DNA of 64,000 bases from Patiria pectinifera (Eukaryota; Echinodermata; Asteroidea; Valvatida; Asterinidae): positions 26,910,392 through 26,974,391 of the forward strand of contig CM057142.1 in NCBI GenBank assembly GCA_029964075.1, in the 5' to 3' direction. Under the pieces are notes generated by a model, which worked only from the letters and a program-made list of their open reading frames with translations, was not told the DNA's origin and did not search any database. Positions 23,713 through 35,470 of the stretch are shown piece after piece. Position numbers and translations under genes: made by a program. The number at the start of each line of letters is the position of its first letter. Position 1 is the stretch's first letter.

Positions 23713-24126
23713 TATACGTGGCGCGGCCCCCAACGTGGCACACTTTGTTTTTTCGCCTCCGGTGCCTTGTTAGAGCAAAATTGTTGTAAACCTCAAACTT
23801 CACAAAATGTTAAATTTCATCAAGCTCTAAACATATACCCATTCATAGATCTTGAGTTTACGTACCCGCTTCAAAGTTCTAGGGAAATTCTATTTTGGTG
23901 TGATTTTCCAAAAACAAATTCGAAGTGCACAATGTTTTTTTAATTTCAGACTTAATTTCATGACACTTAAATTGTTCACAAAGGTTCAACAGCAAGCATT
24001 ATTGAGGTAATAGTACCAGTATTTAACTGAATGAATTTGAAGTTTTTCTACAAAGAGGTTTGGCAACACTGCATGAGGAAAGTCGGGGAAACGTCGAAGT
24101 GCGCCACGTTAGGGAACACCACTATA
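23713..24126. mobile_element. MITE with imperfect about 35-bp TIRs, about 414 bp
   Basis: Left: TATACGTGGCGCGGCCCCCA then ACGTGGCACACTTTG. The right, complemented, reads TATAGTGGTGTTCCCTAACG then TGGCGCACTTCG. The ends begin with TATA, compatible with a TA target. The interior is AT-rich and non-coding. Confidence 0.6.
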
Positions 24127-27100
24127 TTTGAAGTCCCATTTCACCGAGTCAAATTTATCTTTGTGAACAAATGTTCACCCTTACTGAAGTTTTTGTATAG
24201 TGGTTGAGAGTGTCCTAGTTGTGACTAAAGTTTCTTTTTCTTTGTCTGTTTGGTTTTAGTTCTGGTTCCCCTACAAATACTTCTTCACAATTTTGAGCCA
24301 CTAGCTTTGTTGTCAGATTTTCCCTCCGAAATTTGAACAATGCAAGGGCACTATGGGCCATCAGCCTCGGTCCAACATTTAGGCCACCGGTATCAAATGA
24401 GGGGAATAATCGTCATAGCAATTTTTGATAAGGTATACAGCTCCATGCAGAATTAGAAAATATGTGATAGTATTGCAGCGGTGGCAGCTTTTTGGGTGTT
24501 ATCAGCCTTTTTTTTCTCAAAATGTCCATCAAAATGCTTGTTACCACTCTAGGGGCGGTATACCATGCGCATGCGCACTATAATCATTGATGCCCTGATT
24601 TGATACTGACCAAACCCCCAGGCTGATGGCCTATAAAGGCAAATGATCACTTGCAATCCTATTCCCAAAAGTAACCTACCAAATTATTATTAAGTCGCTT
24701 ACTTGGATTAAAGATTGCACTGGTACTAAACACCCCATGAAATTATTCTGGCTTTTGCTAAATACTGTCATTTAAAACAACAAATCAAGAAATGTATACT
24801 TGATTTCCAATATCAGTCAATATTTGGGATGTAGATAGTGCTATTGATGAAATTGTGTTTCGTGATCAAAAGGTTGTGCATGGTTTTCACTGTTTTCTCG
24901 AAAGAGTTATATCCACTGATCTGAAAGTGTTGTTGGAGAAGAACAAAGTGCGTAGAAAGCAAATGTTTCTATGCCTTTAAATGATACCCTTGGTAGTAAA
25001 TTTGAAACTTTTAGGTAAAGATATAACTAGTTAAAAAATAAATTTACAATTTGGCAACTTCAGTTTTCAGGGACTGATATGGTTCAGTCCAGTAGTGCAG
25101 TAAACCTCTTCAGTCTTTACCCCAAAAAGATCATGTAGCAGCGCAGCACACAGGTGTGTTGTGGGGCGTGTAAGCCGGTGTTGAGTGCAGTACAATCATG
25201 CATGCACGCAGCGAGGCAAGCCCTCCCACTGGCTATGTGTTTATTGTCACCCCTGACCTCATGTTGCATGATAGGGCCACACTGCGATAGAGCAGTCACA
25301 TTTATCCGTGTATGTTCAGCGGAATGTGCTCTGCTTACTTCGAGCAGTCTGACTGCCTGGTTATAAGGTACTGGTAGGGGTTGGCCAACGAGCTTTTTTT
25401 CGCATCCACTCGAAAATCTTCAGCTGATAAGGGGAGGCAGGTCTGCCTGCAATGAGGCTAGCTGAATGGGTATCAGAGGTAACCGGTGTCCGGCAATGAC
25501 GACGGTGGAAATGAACGCCATGGGTAAGAGCCTACATGTATAACCGTGTGTACATTTGTTTTAGGAGGTGGAACATAGTGAACTAATCATCTATTGTTAT
25601 GATGAGTTGGTGATTTTGTGATGCATTGGCAAGATTGCGTTCGTGATCAAATATGCTGTCATTGTCTACAGAGATTTAATGTCTGTGTCTCTGTTTATGT
25701 TGGAAACCAAATTATTCATCAGTGTATCACTTCTTTCTTGGAGTAATTAGCTTGCTGTCTCTTTCACTAATATAAAAAAAAAACTTATGATTTTGGTTTC
25801 TTTCATACTTTTTTTTTGGTAAGGAGATATTGCAAAATTCAATAAAAGAAATGTATGCTCTTTGTACCGGTATCTCTATATTTTTAAAATTGCTTTTGCG
25901 TTTGATGGTTTTGACTAAATAGTTTGTCATTATGAATACAATAAATATTTGCAATTGACTTGGACAGAGTTGCACTTGATTGGACAGAGATATTTTAGAT
26001 TTTATGTCACTAGGTTTTCAGCACCTTTCGTATGCAGAGTCTAAATTTCCAGCACTTTCCAACATTTATTATCAATTTTGCAGAGATTTGCATTTGGGTG
26101 ATTTTATGTGGGAATCAGTGGTAAAAATGCAGCTCTCCATAACGTTTGTCAGAGAATTTGCCATGTTAATGTAGGCCACACCTCAATACTTGTGTTTTAC
26201 TGCGTACTGCTAAATTAAACGTACTGTGACTTTGTAAGGTAAATTGCTTCAGTGTGATTTTTGATTTAAAAGGCACCAAAAATCACCACTTTTGGGGGAA
26301 AAAATTGACATTTGAAGATGATGCTAAATTATGGATTAACTTCATTATTTGTACACTAAAATGATAAATAACAAACCAGTGTTCAAAATAAAACTCACCT
26401 TTCATATACAGCTGGTAAAATCTTAACACAGGGAGCTTGGCAAATGAAATGTTCCTCGCGTAGAGTTTGATTTTTCCAAAATCATGTAGGCCTACACAAG
26501 AAACAATACTAGTGAGTTTTACACCACACTAACTGCTGATTATATTGGTGCATATTTATAGCTTTTGCATTAATTCTGTAGAAATTATAGTGAAAAACTA
26601 AGAAATATGTCAATTTTTAGGTATTCTCAAACCCCTGTGGTGTCCCCTCAAATATTTACATTACAAATAAGTTAAATTAGAAATACCCCCCGGTACTTGG
26701 TGAGCATAATTGTGAAAATTTCTAGCTAAAATTGATCTTGGATGTAAGTTTGTACCATGCAATGCATGAAGTTTGCCAGCTTGTTTGGATTATTTACAAA
26801 TAGTCACCAATAACCTTGGTGTCCCCTTTACACGAATGTTTTCACACCAAACAATTAAATGATGCCATTGATTGATTAGTACATTGTGTTTTTCGTTTAT
26901 TATGTGGCCAAGCTACCATAACTAATTACAAAAATGTAACAAAACTGTTCTGGTTTGGCTAGAATGTGATGTGAATATTTTGGTGTCCCTTTTTTTAGGG
27001 TGTACATTTACGTGATTCTGTATTCCTTGAAAAGGAATTGTATATCATTTTATTTTACACGTAAGATACATTTTTTTATACAGAATAATTGAATACAGAT

Positions 27101-28990
27101 TTACTGGTATTTTAAACAAAAAAGCCAGTTTATGAAATTTTGACCTAAAATGTGCATGTCACTGATTGGCCCCTAATAAAAATACTCACCTATTTTTTGA
27201 TATTTTGGCAGTCTTCATCCATTGTTGTACGTTTCACACCAGAAATGAAAGATGTGTTCTTTTCCTACCGGTATGTACATGTGCAACTGCATTTTGGAAG
27301 GTTTTCATTTATATCCTGTTTTCTACAACAAAATAACCATTCAAGATACATGTACATTTAATCTGGCATGTACAGTATCAAAAGAAATCGGACTAACTAT
27401 CTCCTCTCTGTTTTCATGGGTTTTTTTGTGGGTTTTTTTTGGGGGGGGGGTTCCCAATGATGTTGACCATCTAGTCTTGTGCTTGACTATATCCATAAAA
27501 ATTTGTTTGTTTTGGGGTATACATGTATTTGACATTTTATAAGCTGGCAATCAATTTTGGTAGAAAGTTTTGATGATTTCTGCCCCAAATAAGTTGGCAT
27601 CTGAAGAAACATACATGTGTATACTATCAGCAGTTGTAATTTGGGGTAATTTGAACTCTACTTTTGAAATTAGGGCCTACATGTATCTAGGCAACATTAT
27701 TGGCAAATTTGCGCCTTGACGATGGTGAGTTACACATTTTTGGCAGTAAAGACTGTTTGAAGTGGTGCAAACATGACAAGAACACTTACAGGCTAACATG
27801 TTTTATTTAAAACTGCACTTATACCCAAGCACGTACCAAATTTGCACATTTTGTGTGCTGTGGTAGTTGTCAGTACCTTAGACTTTCAGGCATCACTTTT
27901 AAATTAAACAAAATCAGATGCTATACAGGGTATTTCTGCTACCCATGTACCGTAGAGACTCAACCAACGGTATACCAATGCAGGTGGAATTCTGTTCAAA
28001 GAAATATACCACTTGATCGCCCGATTCAGTCCAGTATTGTTTGTTCCGTCTAGGGCCTTTTTGTGAAACAAAGTTCGGAGTAAATTTGTCCCGATGAATT
28101 ACCTAACTGTGCCTGCGAATTTAACTTTAGTACATCTCGAGGGATTACGGTAATTGTTACGTAATAATACCCGCATGAAAGATGTGTGCTTCAAAAAACA
28201 AGTACAAGGAATGCGGCGTTCTGTTTTTTTTGGGGGGCCACACTGTATAGGTAAGGGCATGCCATAAAAAAACTAATGAAAATGTTTAACAATGGTCCAA
28301 AGAATAAACATATTGCAGGATAAAATATACATATGCCTTCAACATTTGATTTGAAGAGACAGTGGCATTGTTGTAGAATAATTGAAAATGAACTTTACTT
28401 TACAGATGTCAAGTACTTTTTATTGAGACATCAAGCCAAAATACTCACCCATATTTATTTATGGAATATTTACGATACAACTTATTTGCGACCGGATGCC
28501 AAAGCAACTCAAATAAATGCATCTTTTTAGAGGGTTGAAAACATCCAAAACTGACCAAAAAAGTAGTTTTTCCGATTACATAAAACATGTAATGAAAAGT
28601 CAATAGGGGAAAAAATATTCAAATTTAGTGCCATTGAGTGAGATCACTGTGATTGCTGGGTTTATACAGTCGGGTTCCAAAAAAAAGTGCTTAGGTAATT
28701 CAGATGTAGTAAAAATAGGTATGTTTAAATTTACAACATACAGTAAGGGCATTCCTTTAAGGATGTAAAAAGGGTCGACCAGATTTTTGACGATTTTTGT
28801 CCTCATACTTTTGGTTACTACTATACTTTTGGATTTCTACATGGTGTTACTGCAAACCTTCACTAGTTCATACCACCACCATGCAAAGTTTCAAATCTTA
28901 CTTACTTTTTGTTACTTCTAATCTAACTAACAGCATGTGAGATGGAAAGCTGTTGAAAAGAAACCTTGGCTGCTCTAAAAACTCCAAAGC
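24127..28990. other. Non-coding sequence without recognised genes
   Basis: 24700-24770 matches a dispersed repeat found at 30560-30620 and 59870-59910 (TGGTACTAAACACCCC-type). 25090-25340 is GC-richer and low in repeats. GGTGTCCC recurs at 26640, 26820 and 26983. A T/G homopolymer run lies at 27420-27450. 28390-28560 shares blocks (AGAGGGTTGAAAAC, AAAAAAGTAG) with 56785-56965. Nothing coding. Confidence 0.45.
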
Positions 28991-29357
28991 TTAAAGGTAT
29001 TATGGACACCATTTGCTAATATTCAAAAAGGAAACTGTCAAAATATCTTGAAATATCCTACTTGATTGTAAGCAAATAATAGGATCGAGCATCCTGTGAA
29101 ATCGTTGCTCCTTGTGTTGTCATTTTCAAGAATAGAGGGATTACCATCCTTTCCTCGCCATGGTTACACCAAACCACCATGCTAAACCTATACTTTGCAT
29201 CAAGAAAAATTAAGATGCATTTTCGCAGTTTTCTCAAAAAATATATTGACTGAGCTAAAATTTTGACAGGTTAGTTTTTTAATAATCTGCTTCAGATTTA
29301 TTTTATTGTTCTTTGGATTGGCAAAAAAACAATTTTCTTTTTAAAGTGGTGTCTTTA
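28991..29357. mobile_element. TTAAAGG-ended repeat, probable MITE
   Basis: It starts TTAAAGGTATTATGGACACC and ends AAAGTGGTGTCTTTA, a short inverted match (TAAAG..GGACACCA / TGGTGTC-CTTTA). The internal sequence ATCCTGTGAAATCG, CATTTTCAAGAA is shared with 61790-61880. It resembles a 'TTAAAGGCATTGGACAC' family I associate with echinoderm genomes (recollection, untested). Confidence 0.5.
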
Positions 29358-30952
29358 TGTATGTACAGTGTACCTTCAATTTCAAACCATTTGATGAGTT
29401 ACAGCTTTTCATTTCTTTTAAGTTGTAACTTGTAAGGCACATTTAATAAATGTGTGCAACAAGAAATTCAATTTTGAACATGTAATAGACAATTACACAA
29501 GAAATATGCACACTGCCAGTAAAAAACCCGACACATATACAACAAATTCTTCAGACAAAACAGCTACATGTAGCAGTCAAACAGATTTTAAACCAACAAT
29601 GAACAAAAATCAAAAGAATTGTCATGAAAATAATAATTATCCAGATGTTTTCAATCCTTGAATCAGGCAGGGCTTGATACAGTTATTTTGGCTTGAAATA
29701 TTTGTTGCAAGAATGTTAGCTTCCCGTAAGCAAGATACCAAATACATGTAGTTGTGTAATTGTGTATGGTCTCTTATTTCCAAAGACTGAAAATTCACTC
29801 TATTCAAGTCAAAATTCACTCCTACTAACTGAAAGTACAGGGACCAGACGTTTTAGAGTGAAATTCATTCACTTAAGTACCTAGATCGAGTTTTCACGCG
29901 CAGTCCCACAGATTGTATCTTTTTTCCAGAGCATTTCAATCAAAAATTCGAGTGATTTCCAATCTAAATCGTCTAGTTCCTAGTTTCACTCTTTGGAAAT
30001 TACAGAGTAGTTTTTCTTACTTCTAAGCAACGGCATGTCAAATGGAAAAGCTCCTTTATCTGAAATGAAAAAAAATTGCTGCTCTCAAAACTCCTAGGCT
30101 TAATTTAATACCACTTAAGTTATATAATTGTTAGAAATTTTGAAATATGTAACACATTCATAAAATTTGTGCAACTTACAAATGTATATTGACAGTGGAA
30201 AACAAAAAGGCAGCATACAGTTAGAATTCACTAAGATTTAGTGCGGTGGTGTATCGATCCCTCCCAATGGAACTCTCGAAAGCAGGTCGCAAAGTGCCAG
30301 GTACTGTTAATGCCTGTCTATTGACTCTAGAGTCGTTTGGAACTTCTGCAACAGTTACTCTTTGGACATAGCCCCTCTGAACTGTTCCAAACATCACATT
30401 TTTCGTGTGCTTATTTCAAAACCTCACGATAATTTGATTCGATGTACTTTAGAATTCCTGTCTGAATCGGGTGTATAAAACCTTCAATTTAAAGGCATAC
30501 GTGTAGGAATATTGTTAATATATCTAGAGACTAACCTACTGTTTTTATGAGAAAAATCTTGCTCAAAATGAAGATAGGACTGGTACCAAGCACCCCTGTG
30601 AAATTATTCTGCCTGAAATGGTATCGCTTGGAAGAAAACAATAATTGGAGGTGGTTTTAAAAAAGTGTGCCCCTGGGTACACTTTTTTTAAAATTCGATG
30701 ATTTCCCGTAAATACTGTGAGGGACACCCATCCACTGGAACCTCAACATCCCATACATAAATCGGCTAAAGGAGAATCATGTTCTGAGCAGTGATGTAGT
30801 GCCTTGAACACAAGAGGGTACGTATCAAAATTTGAACAGGTCAATTGTTACGCACCTGACCCCACCTGAGAAAGTTTGTTGCTACCAATGAATAAAATAC
30901 ATAAAATGCAAATGATTCTCTATACCTCTAATGTATAAATCCCAGTTACAGC
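29358..30952. other. Non-coding sequence with a dispersed-repeat fragment
   Basis: 30488-30720 begins TTTAAAGGCATACGTG and shares GATAGGACTGGTACCAAGCA, GTGAAATTATTCTGCCTGAA and GGAGGTGGTTTAA-type words with 59846-59990. The rest is featureless AT-rich DNA. Confidence 0.45.
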
Positions 30953-31676
30953 CGGATTGTCCAAAGGTTCTTTAGTCCAAAGGGTCATTAGTCCGAAGGT
31001 TTGTTAGTCCGAAGGTTCAATAGTCCGAAGGTTTGATAATCCAAAGGGCACATTAGTTCGATAGTCTGAATAGACGATAGGGTTCGATAGTTCGAATCGA
31101 CAATAAGGTTCGATAGTCCGAATAGATGATCAGGTTCGATAGTCCGAATATACGGTAGGGTTCGATAGTCCGAATTGACAATAAGGTTCGATTGTCCGAA
31201 TTGAGAATAAGGTTCGATAGTCCGAATGGGCAATATGGTTCGTCAGTATGACACTTCGGACTATCAGACCTTACTGTTGATTCGGACTATTGGACCTTAT
31301 TGTCGATTCGGACTATTGGACCTTATTGTCGATTCGGACTATTGGGGACCTTATAGTCTTTTCGGACTATCGAACCTTATTGCCAATTCGGAATAATGAA
31401 CCTTCGGACTATTGAACCTAGTTTCGGATTATTGAACCTTCGGACAGATTAACCTTATTCTAAATTCGGACTATCAAAGCTTCGGATAAATGAACCTTTG
31501 GACTAGTGAACCTTTGGATTAATGAACCTTTAGACTATTGCATCAAATGTTCGGATTAATGAACCTTACTTCATTTTTGGACTAACGAACCCCCTCTCAT
31601 GGAAATTTTGTGCATTCGGACTATCGAACCTTCGAACTAAAGAACCTTCGGACTATCGGACCTTCGGACTATTGGG
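30953..31676. mobile_element. Foldback-like element with inverted arms made of TAGTCCGAA subrepeats (copy 1)
   Basis: The left arm (to about 31245) is a tandem array of 26-28 bp units of the type GGTTCGATAGTCCGAAT followed by a variable GACAATAA spacer. The right arm (31250-31676) is the same array reversed (ATTCGGACTATCGAACC). Outer units are shorter (TTCATTAGTCCGAAGG, about 16 bp). This subrepeat-in-TIR design is that of foldback (FB/Galileo-like) elements. No coding centre is present. It ends in ATTGGGGGCC. The unit is free of stops in one frame, which yields a repetitive spurious ORF. Confidence 0.75.
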
Positions 31677-33881
31677 GGCCCCCATAAGTCCCTACCCACT
31701 CACCTAACTAACTAAATTTAAAAAAAAAATGACAGAGAGAGATAGAGAAAGAAAGGTCCGCTTCATATTTGTCAGTGTCTTACTCAACCTCCATCCAACG
31801 ATGTGATGAACCTCGGAATAGGAAGTAGAGTCATGGGATGTAGCATTAAGAATGTGAGGGAGGTCCACGTAGGGTCGGAAATGAGACTAAAAAAAGGAAG
31901 GAAAAACTACACTTACACACACATGCGGGCCCAGGCTACATCACCAGAGTTAAGTCCTGTTAGGGGCAAGGCACTTTTGAACTCTGGATGTCCACTGCAG
32001 GGTATGCATGATGTCCTTGAAGTTTGGGCCACATCCCTGCTCAGCTGAAGAAACTGTAATTTAAGGGATTTCCCTGTGACAAACATGGAATAACAGTGTA
32101 TTTTTTAAGCAAACAAAACACCCTCCGCCCAAAACCAAAAACAAAACAAAACCAAAAATCTTACATGTACATATACATGTAAATGTAGGCCTGCAACACT
32201 CGCCATTCTGTGCGGTCTGACGAAAAACATTAATTTCATTTTGTGCTTTTGGCAAAGATTCAAGATCATGATATATGGATAAATTGCTTTTTAACGATCA
32301 CATATTTCTTATGTTCAGCGTCAAAACTATAATAGCTCAAATTGAGTATTTTATCAAGGTACATGTACCACACCCCAAAGGCAACGACACGCAGCCTTTG
32401 AAAGAAAAAAAAAATCCTCACATTCTTCAGATCTTCAGATTGATTGAGCCATATGGTGTAATGACAACCTCAAGCCATAGAATAAATGACATACAACCAA
32501 TCCTTACAACATCATGGTTCCCACAGTCGTGGAATAGCCCGGAAAATAAAGTTATCATGGAAAGTCATGAAAAAGTTGAGGAATTTGGTTGTATTACAAG
32601 GAGTTATGAAAAGTTGAGGTTCCAAGAAAAAGTCATGAGAAAAGTTGTGGAATCCTGCCCAACCCAAACGTGTTGATGCATGTTTGGCAGTGTCAGTCTT
32701 CCAGTTTACATTCCAGTTTTGTACAGTACATATATCTTTAATGCATGTATCCGCTGACTGATATTCTGACACCCCTATGTTCTGACACCCCAATGTTTCG
32801 AAACCCCTATGTTAGGGTTAGGGTTATTGGCTCCAAGCGCCAACAAAAGAGGGCGCGTTTTTACCACTTTTGAGAGCTCTGTGGATGGGACACACAGCGT
32901 GTGCGTACTGTACTGTACTGGTTCACGCACGAGGTACGCACGGCTTTCTGAATGTGCCAAAGCTTTTAGCCACAGCATCATCGCATGAGCGTCAGGCGTC
33001 GTCGGCGCGCGAATACGTTCGAATGTAACTTGCGATGGTCTCCCGGACTAATCCCCGCCCCAATAACTTTGGATCATTCAAAGTCCGCAGTGGATGGACC
33101 GGGAACCTGGTCTCCCCCAACTCTCCTTCACTGGCCGTTGAAGGGGTACTTCTGCTCGGAGATCATAGGTTGTGAGTTGGAACATACATGTAGGTGTGTC
33201 GGAACTAGGTGTGTAACCAAGTATGCAAAACTTGTTACATGGTCAATGCACCTTTGTGATGCTTTTCTCAGTGGTCTTGTGTCAAACTGGAAGAATGAAA
33301 GGGAGTGGCATCCCTCGCCTCATCAGTGTGACAACTTCCTTCCGTTTTGTAAATAGGCTCCTATGAGATGCCAAAACAGCATCTATAGGAATTTGGTCAT
33401 GGAAGCCCTTTTTCTGTCCTGAAAAAAATATGGAAAAGTCATGAAATTTCATTTCAAAATTTCTGTGGAAACCCTGTGACATTTGATTGTGCCATCCAAC
33501 CATGATGGTGTGACATCACCAGACATCATCTGCTTAAAAACTGATTTGTTTTTGTTTATTTAACAGGGCCAATGAGAAATTGTAAATTTAACTGAAATTT
33601 ATGCATCATAATAGGATAGTCTTAGGATTTTTTGTTGTTAATTTCATACCGGTACCTGTGCAAAGTTGTGGTACAGCCTGTGTGGATTTTTAATTTCAGA
33701 GAGACTGTACTGCCTTACCACGGTATTTTAGCTGATCCCAGCCTAGTGTCCTCTTTGTGCCTTTTCTCACTGACTGACTGACACCTGTTCTAGACTGGTG
33801 AAGAGAGCTGGGCAGTGCTATTCTATAGGATAACCCCACACTGTAAATGAATTGGTCAAATCCGGCTAACTGTGTAGACCA
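31677..33881. other. Non-coding sequence with nested repeat fragments
   Basis: A GA-rich run lies at 31725-31757. A possible hAT-type pair, CATGGTTCCCACAG (32513) and CTGTGGAAACCCTG (33463-33476), might bound a 960-bp element, but there is no target duplication. 32766-32826 has short tandem ACACCCCTATGTTCTG units ending in two TTAGGG repeats. 32960-33180 is the dispersed repeat shared with 7998-8280. The 123- and 133-aa ORFs match nothing known. Confidence 0.4.
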
Positions 33882-34096
33882 CAGGGGCGGATCTAGCTTT
33901 CAGGAAATTTGGGTTGAGGGGGGGGGGGGGGCTCAGTGAAGGTATGCAGATTCTTTCTCTTGCATTCTAAGGCAATTTGAGAATAAATTTAGGAACTTTG
34001 TCGTTTGATTGATTATTTGTGGCCCTGTGGCCCCATTTTATTCGTATTCAGTCAAAGGTTGAATGGACCCCCCCCCCTCCTCTAGATCTGCCACTG
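33882..34096. mobile_element. Short G/C-rich hAT-type element, about 215 bp
   Basis: Inverted ends CAGGGGCGGATCTAG and CTAGATCTGCCACTG. Next to the left end is a G run, next to the right end a C run. Flanks share only GACCA (33877-33881 and 34097-34101), so the target duplication is not clean. An end fragment of the same family is at 2191-2206. Confidence 0.6.
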
Positions 34097-35170
34097 GACC
34101 AGATGCATGAAAGACTCCCATCCAGTATGTGGCTGTTCTGAGTCAATTGAATAAAAAAAATTGTGCAGTCTTGGAGCAACAGCGGATTTTTTTTAGTAGC
34201 GTCGCAAAAATGGCAGCCATTGCGTACACCACCCACAAAACTCAACAAAAGCAATGTATTTGCACCCCCTCCCTTTGCATTTCATATTAAATTTGGAGTG
34301 GAAAATTTTTGGACCCAACTTTTTGGGAACAAAAAACTTTTTTTTTTGCCCCCTCCCCAATTGTGTTCTGGATCTGGCCTTGTCTTGGAGCTGCTTCACT
34401 AGGCTTGCCCTGTTTCGTTTTACAATTACAGTCCTTAAAATCTTACAAACAAACAAAAGAATCGGTATCTAAGATGCAGCACAGTAATTGAACTCAAGCC
34501 ACAAAGAGTTGAACCAAACTTGGTAATTTCGATTGGCATGCCCTTGCATTGCAAGATCATGTCTGAACCATCCACCCATCCATCCTATGGCTTGAACCAC
34601 CAGGCAGTTTAATTGTCCTGGCAGGCTGCATGATATCCAAATTACATTTCCATGTTAATTTCTCTGGAAGTGCAGTATGGGGATGGAGGAAGTACAGTAT
34701 GGGGATGGAATGTTCCTACATTCAGTCTTTTTTGACTGACACTGATTTCAATAGACGGCCCGGGGGCGTAACCCTATTGGACCGGTAAATGTCAAAAGGG
34801 TCAGTTTATTACATGCACATATGCAGATGTGATGAGAGATGGCTTAAAAGGCAACATCTGTCAGGGTAGATAGATGGGCAGGGAGGCGAGATGAAGGGGG
34901 AGGGGGGCATGTCTACAAGCAACCGGTCCATTAATGAAGAGGAGGGGAAGGGATGGAACAAGACCCTTGGGGTGGAAACAAATGAGTGATTGGATTGGGA
35001 CTTGCAATAATGGGGCCTATATATACAGCTTCATTCAAATCACAATTAACGTTGACACTTATGTGTCACCTAAACGAAGTTTTGGGGGACACTTACCAGC
35101 CCTAAATTCAGTATCCCCGTATGACCGTATCCCAGTATCCCCGTATGAATGTAAAAGTTTAGGTTAAGTT
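34097..35170. other. Non-coding sequence with small direct repeats
   Basis: A T-then-C-rich stretch at 34340-34360. GTATGGGGATGGA occurs twice (34675 and 34696). AGTATCCCCGTATGA occurs at 35110-35124 and 35134-35148 with a 9-base spacer. No gene. Confidence 0.45.
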
Positions 35171-35194
35171 TTTGAGAAAAAAAAATGTATAACT

Positions 35195-35470
35195 TCTACA
35201 TGCTTTCATGGATTTTGATGAAATTTGGATGGTGACCCTTGGGTGGGAACTGGGAAGGCACAATTCTTCTTCGGATTACTGAGGTCAAAGGTCATGTAGG
35301 GGTCATTAGAGGTCATTGTTCAAATATGCTTCAAATGTTTCTTTGTGTACAGAATTTGATGGATTTTAATGTAACTTGGATGGATTGATCCTTGGGTGTG
35401 GGTTCATGACTACTCTTCCGAAATTGAAGGTCAGAGTTCATCTAGGGGTCAGTTGAGGTCATGCTTTAAA
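35195..35470. repeat. Two degenerate tandem units of about 135 bp containing nuclear-receptor half-sites
   Basis: Both units run in the same order: GATTTTGATGAAATTTGGATGG-type start, CCTTGGGTG, TCTTC, then a GGTCA-rich end. In unit 1 the end holds AGGTCA-A-AGGTCA (35282-35294), GGGTCA (35300-35305) and AGGTCA (35310-35315). Unit 2 (35415-35462) has AGGTCA, GTTCA, GGGTCA and AGGTCA in the same spacing. The AGGTCA-N-AGGTCA array is a perfect DR1. Confidence 0.65.

Noticed and set aside
30988-31233. Repeat protein with RTIEP/SNLIV motif
   Set aside because: It is the translation of the stop-free foldback subrepeat, not a gene.
30953-31676. CRISPR array
   Set aside because: The repeats are degenerate, run into each other without unique spacers and reverse direction; the host is an animal.
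32985-33356. First BCL11 exon (MSVRRRRR start resembling MSRRKQ)
   Set aside because: The family motif is MSRRKQG.PQHL; only the Arg-rich start is similar, the rest differs, and part of the ORF is a dispersed repeat.
32513-33476. 960-bp hAT element bounded by CATGGTTCCCACAG and CAGGGTTTCCACAG
   Set aside because: 12 of 14 terminal bases match, but flanks show no 8-bp duplication and the subterminal GTCATGAAA motifs are in direct, not inverted, orientation.
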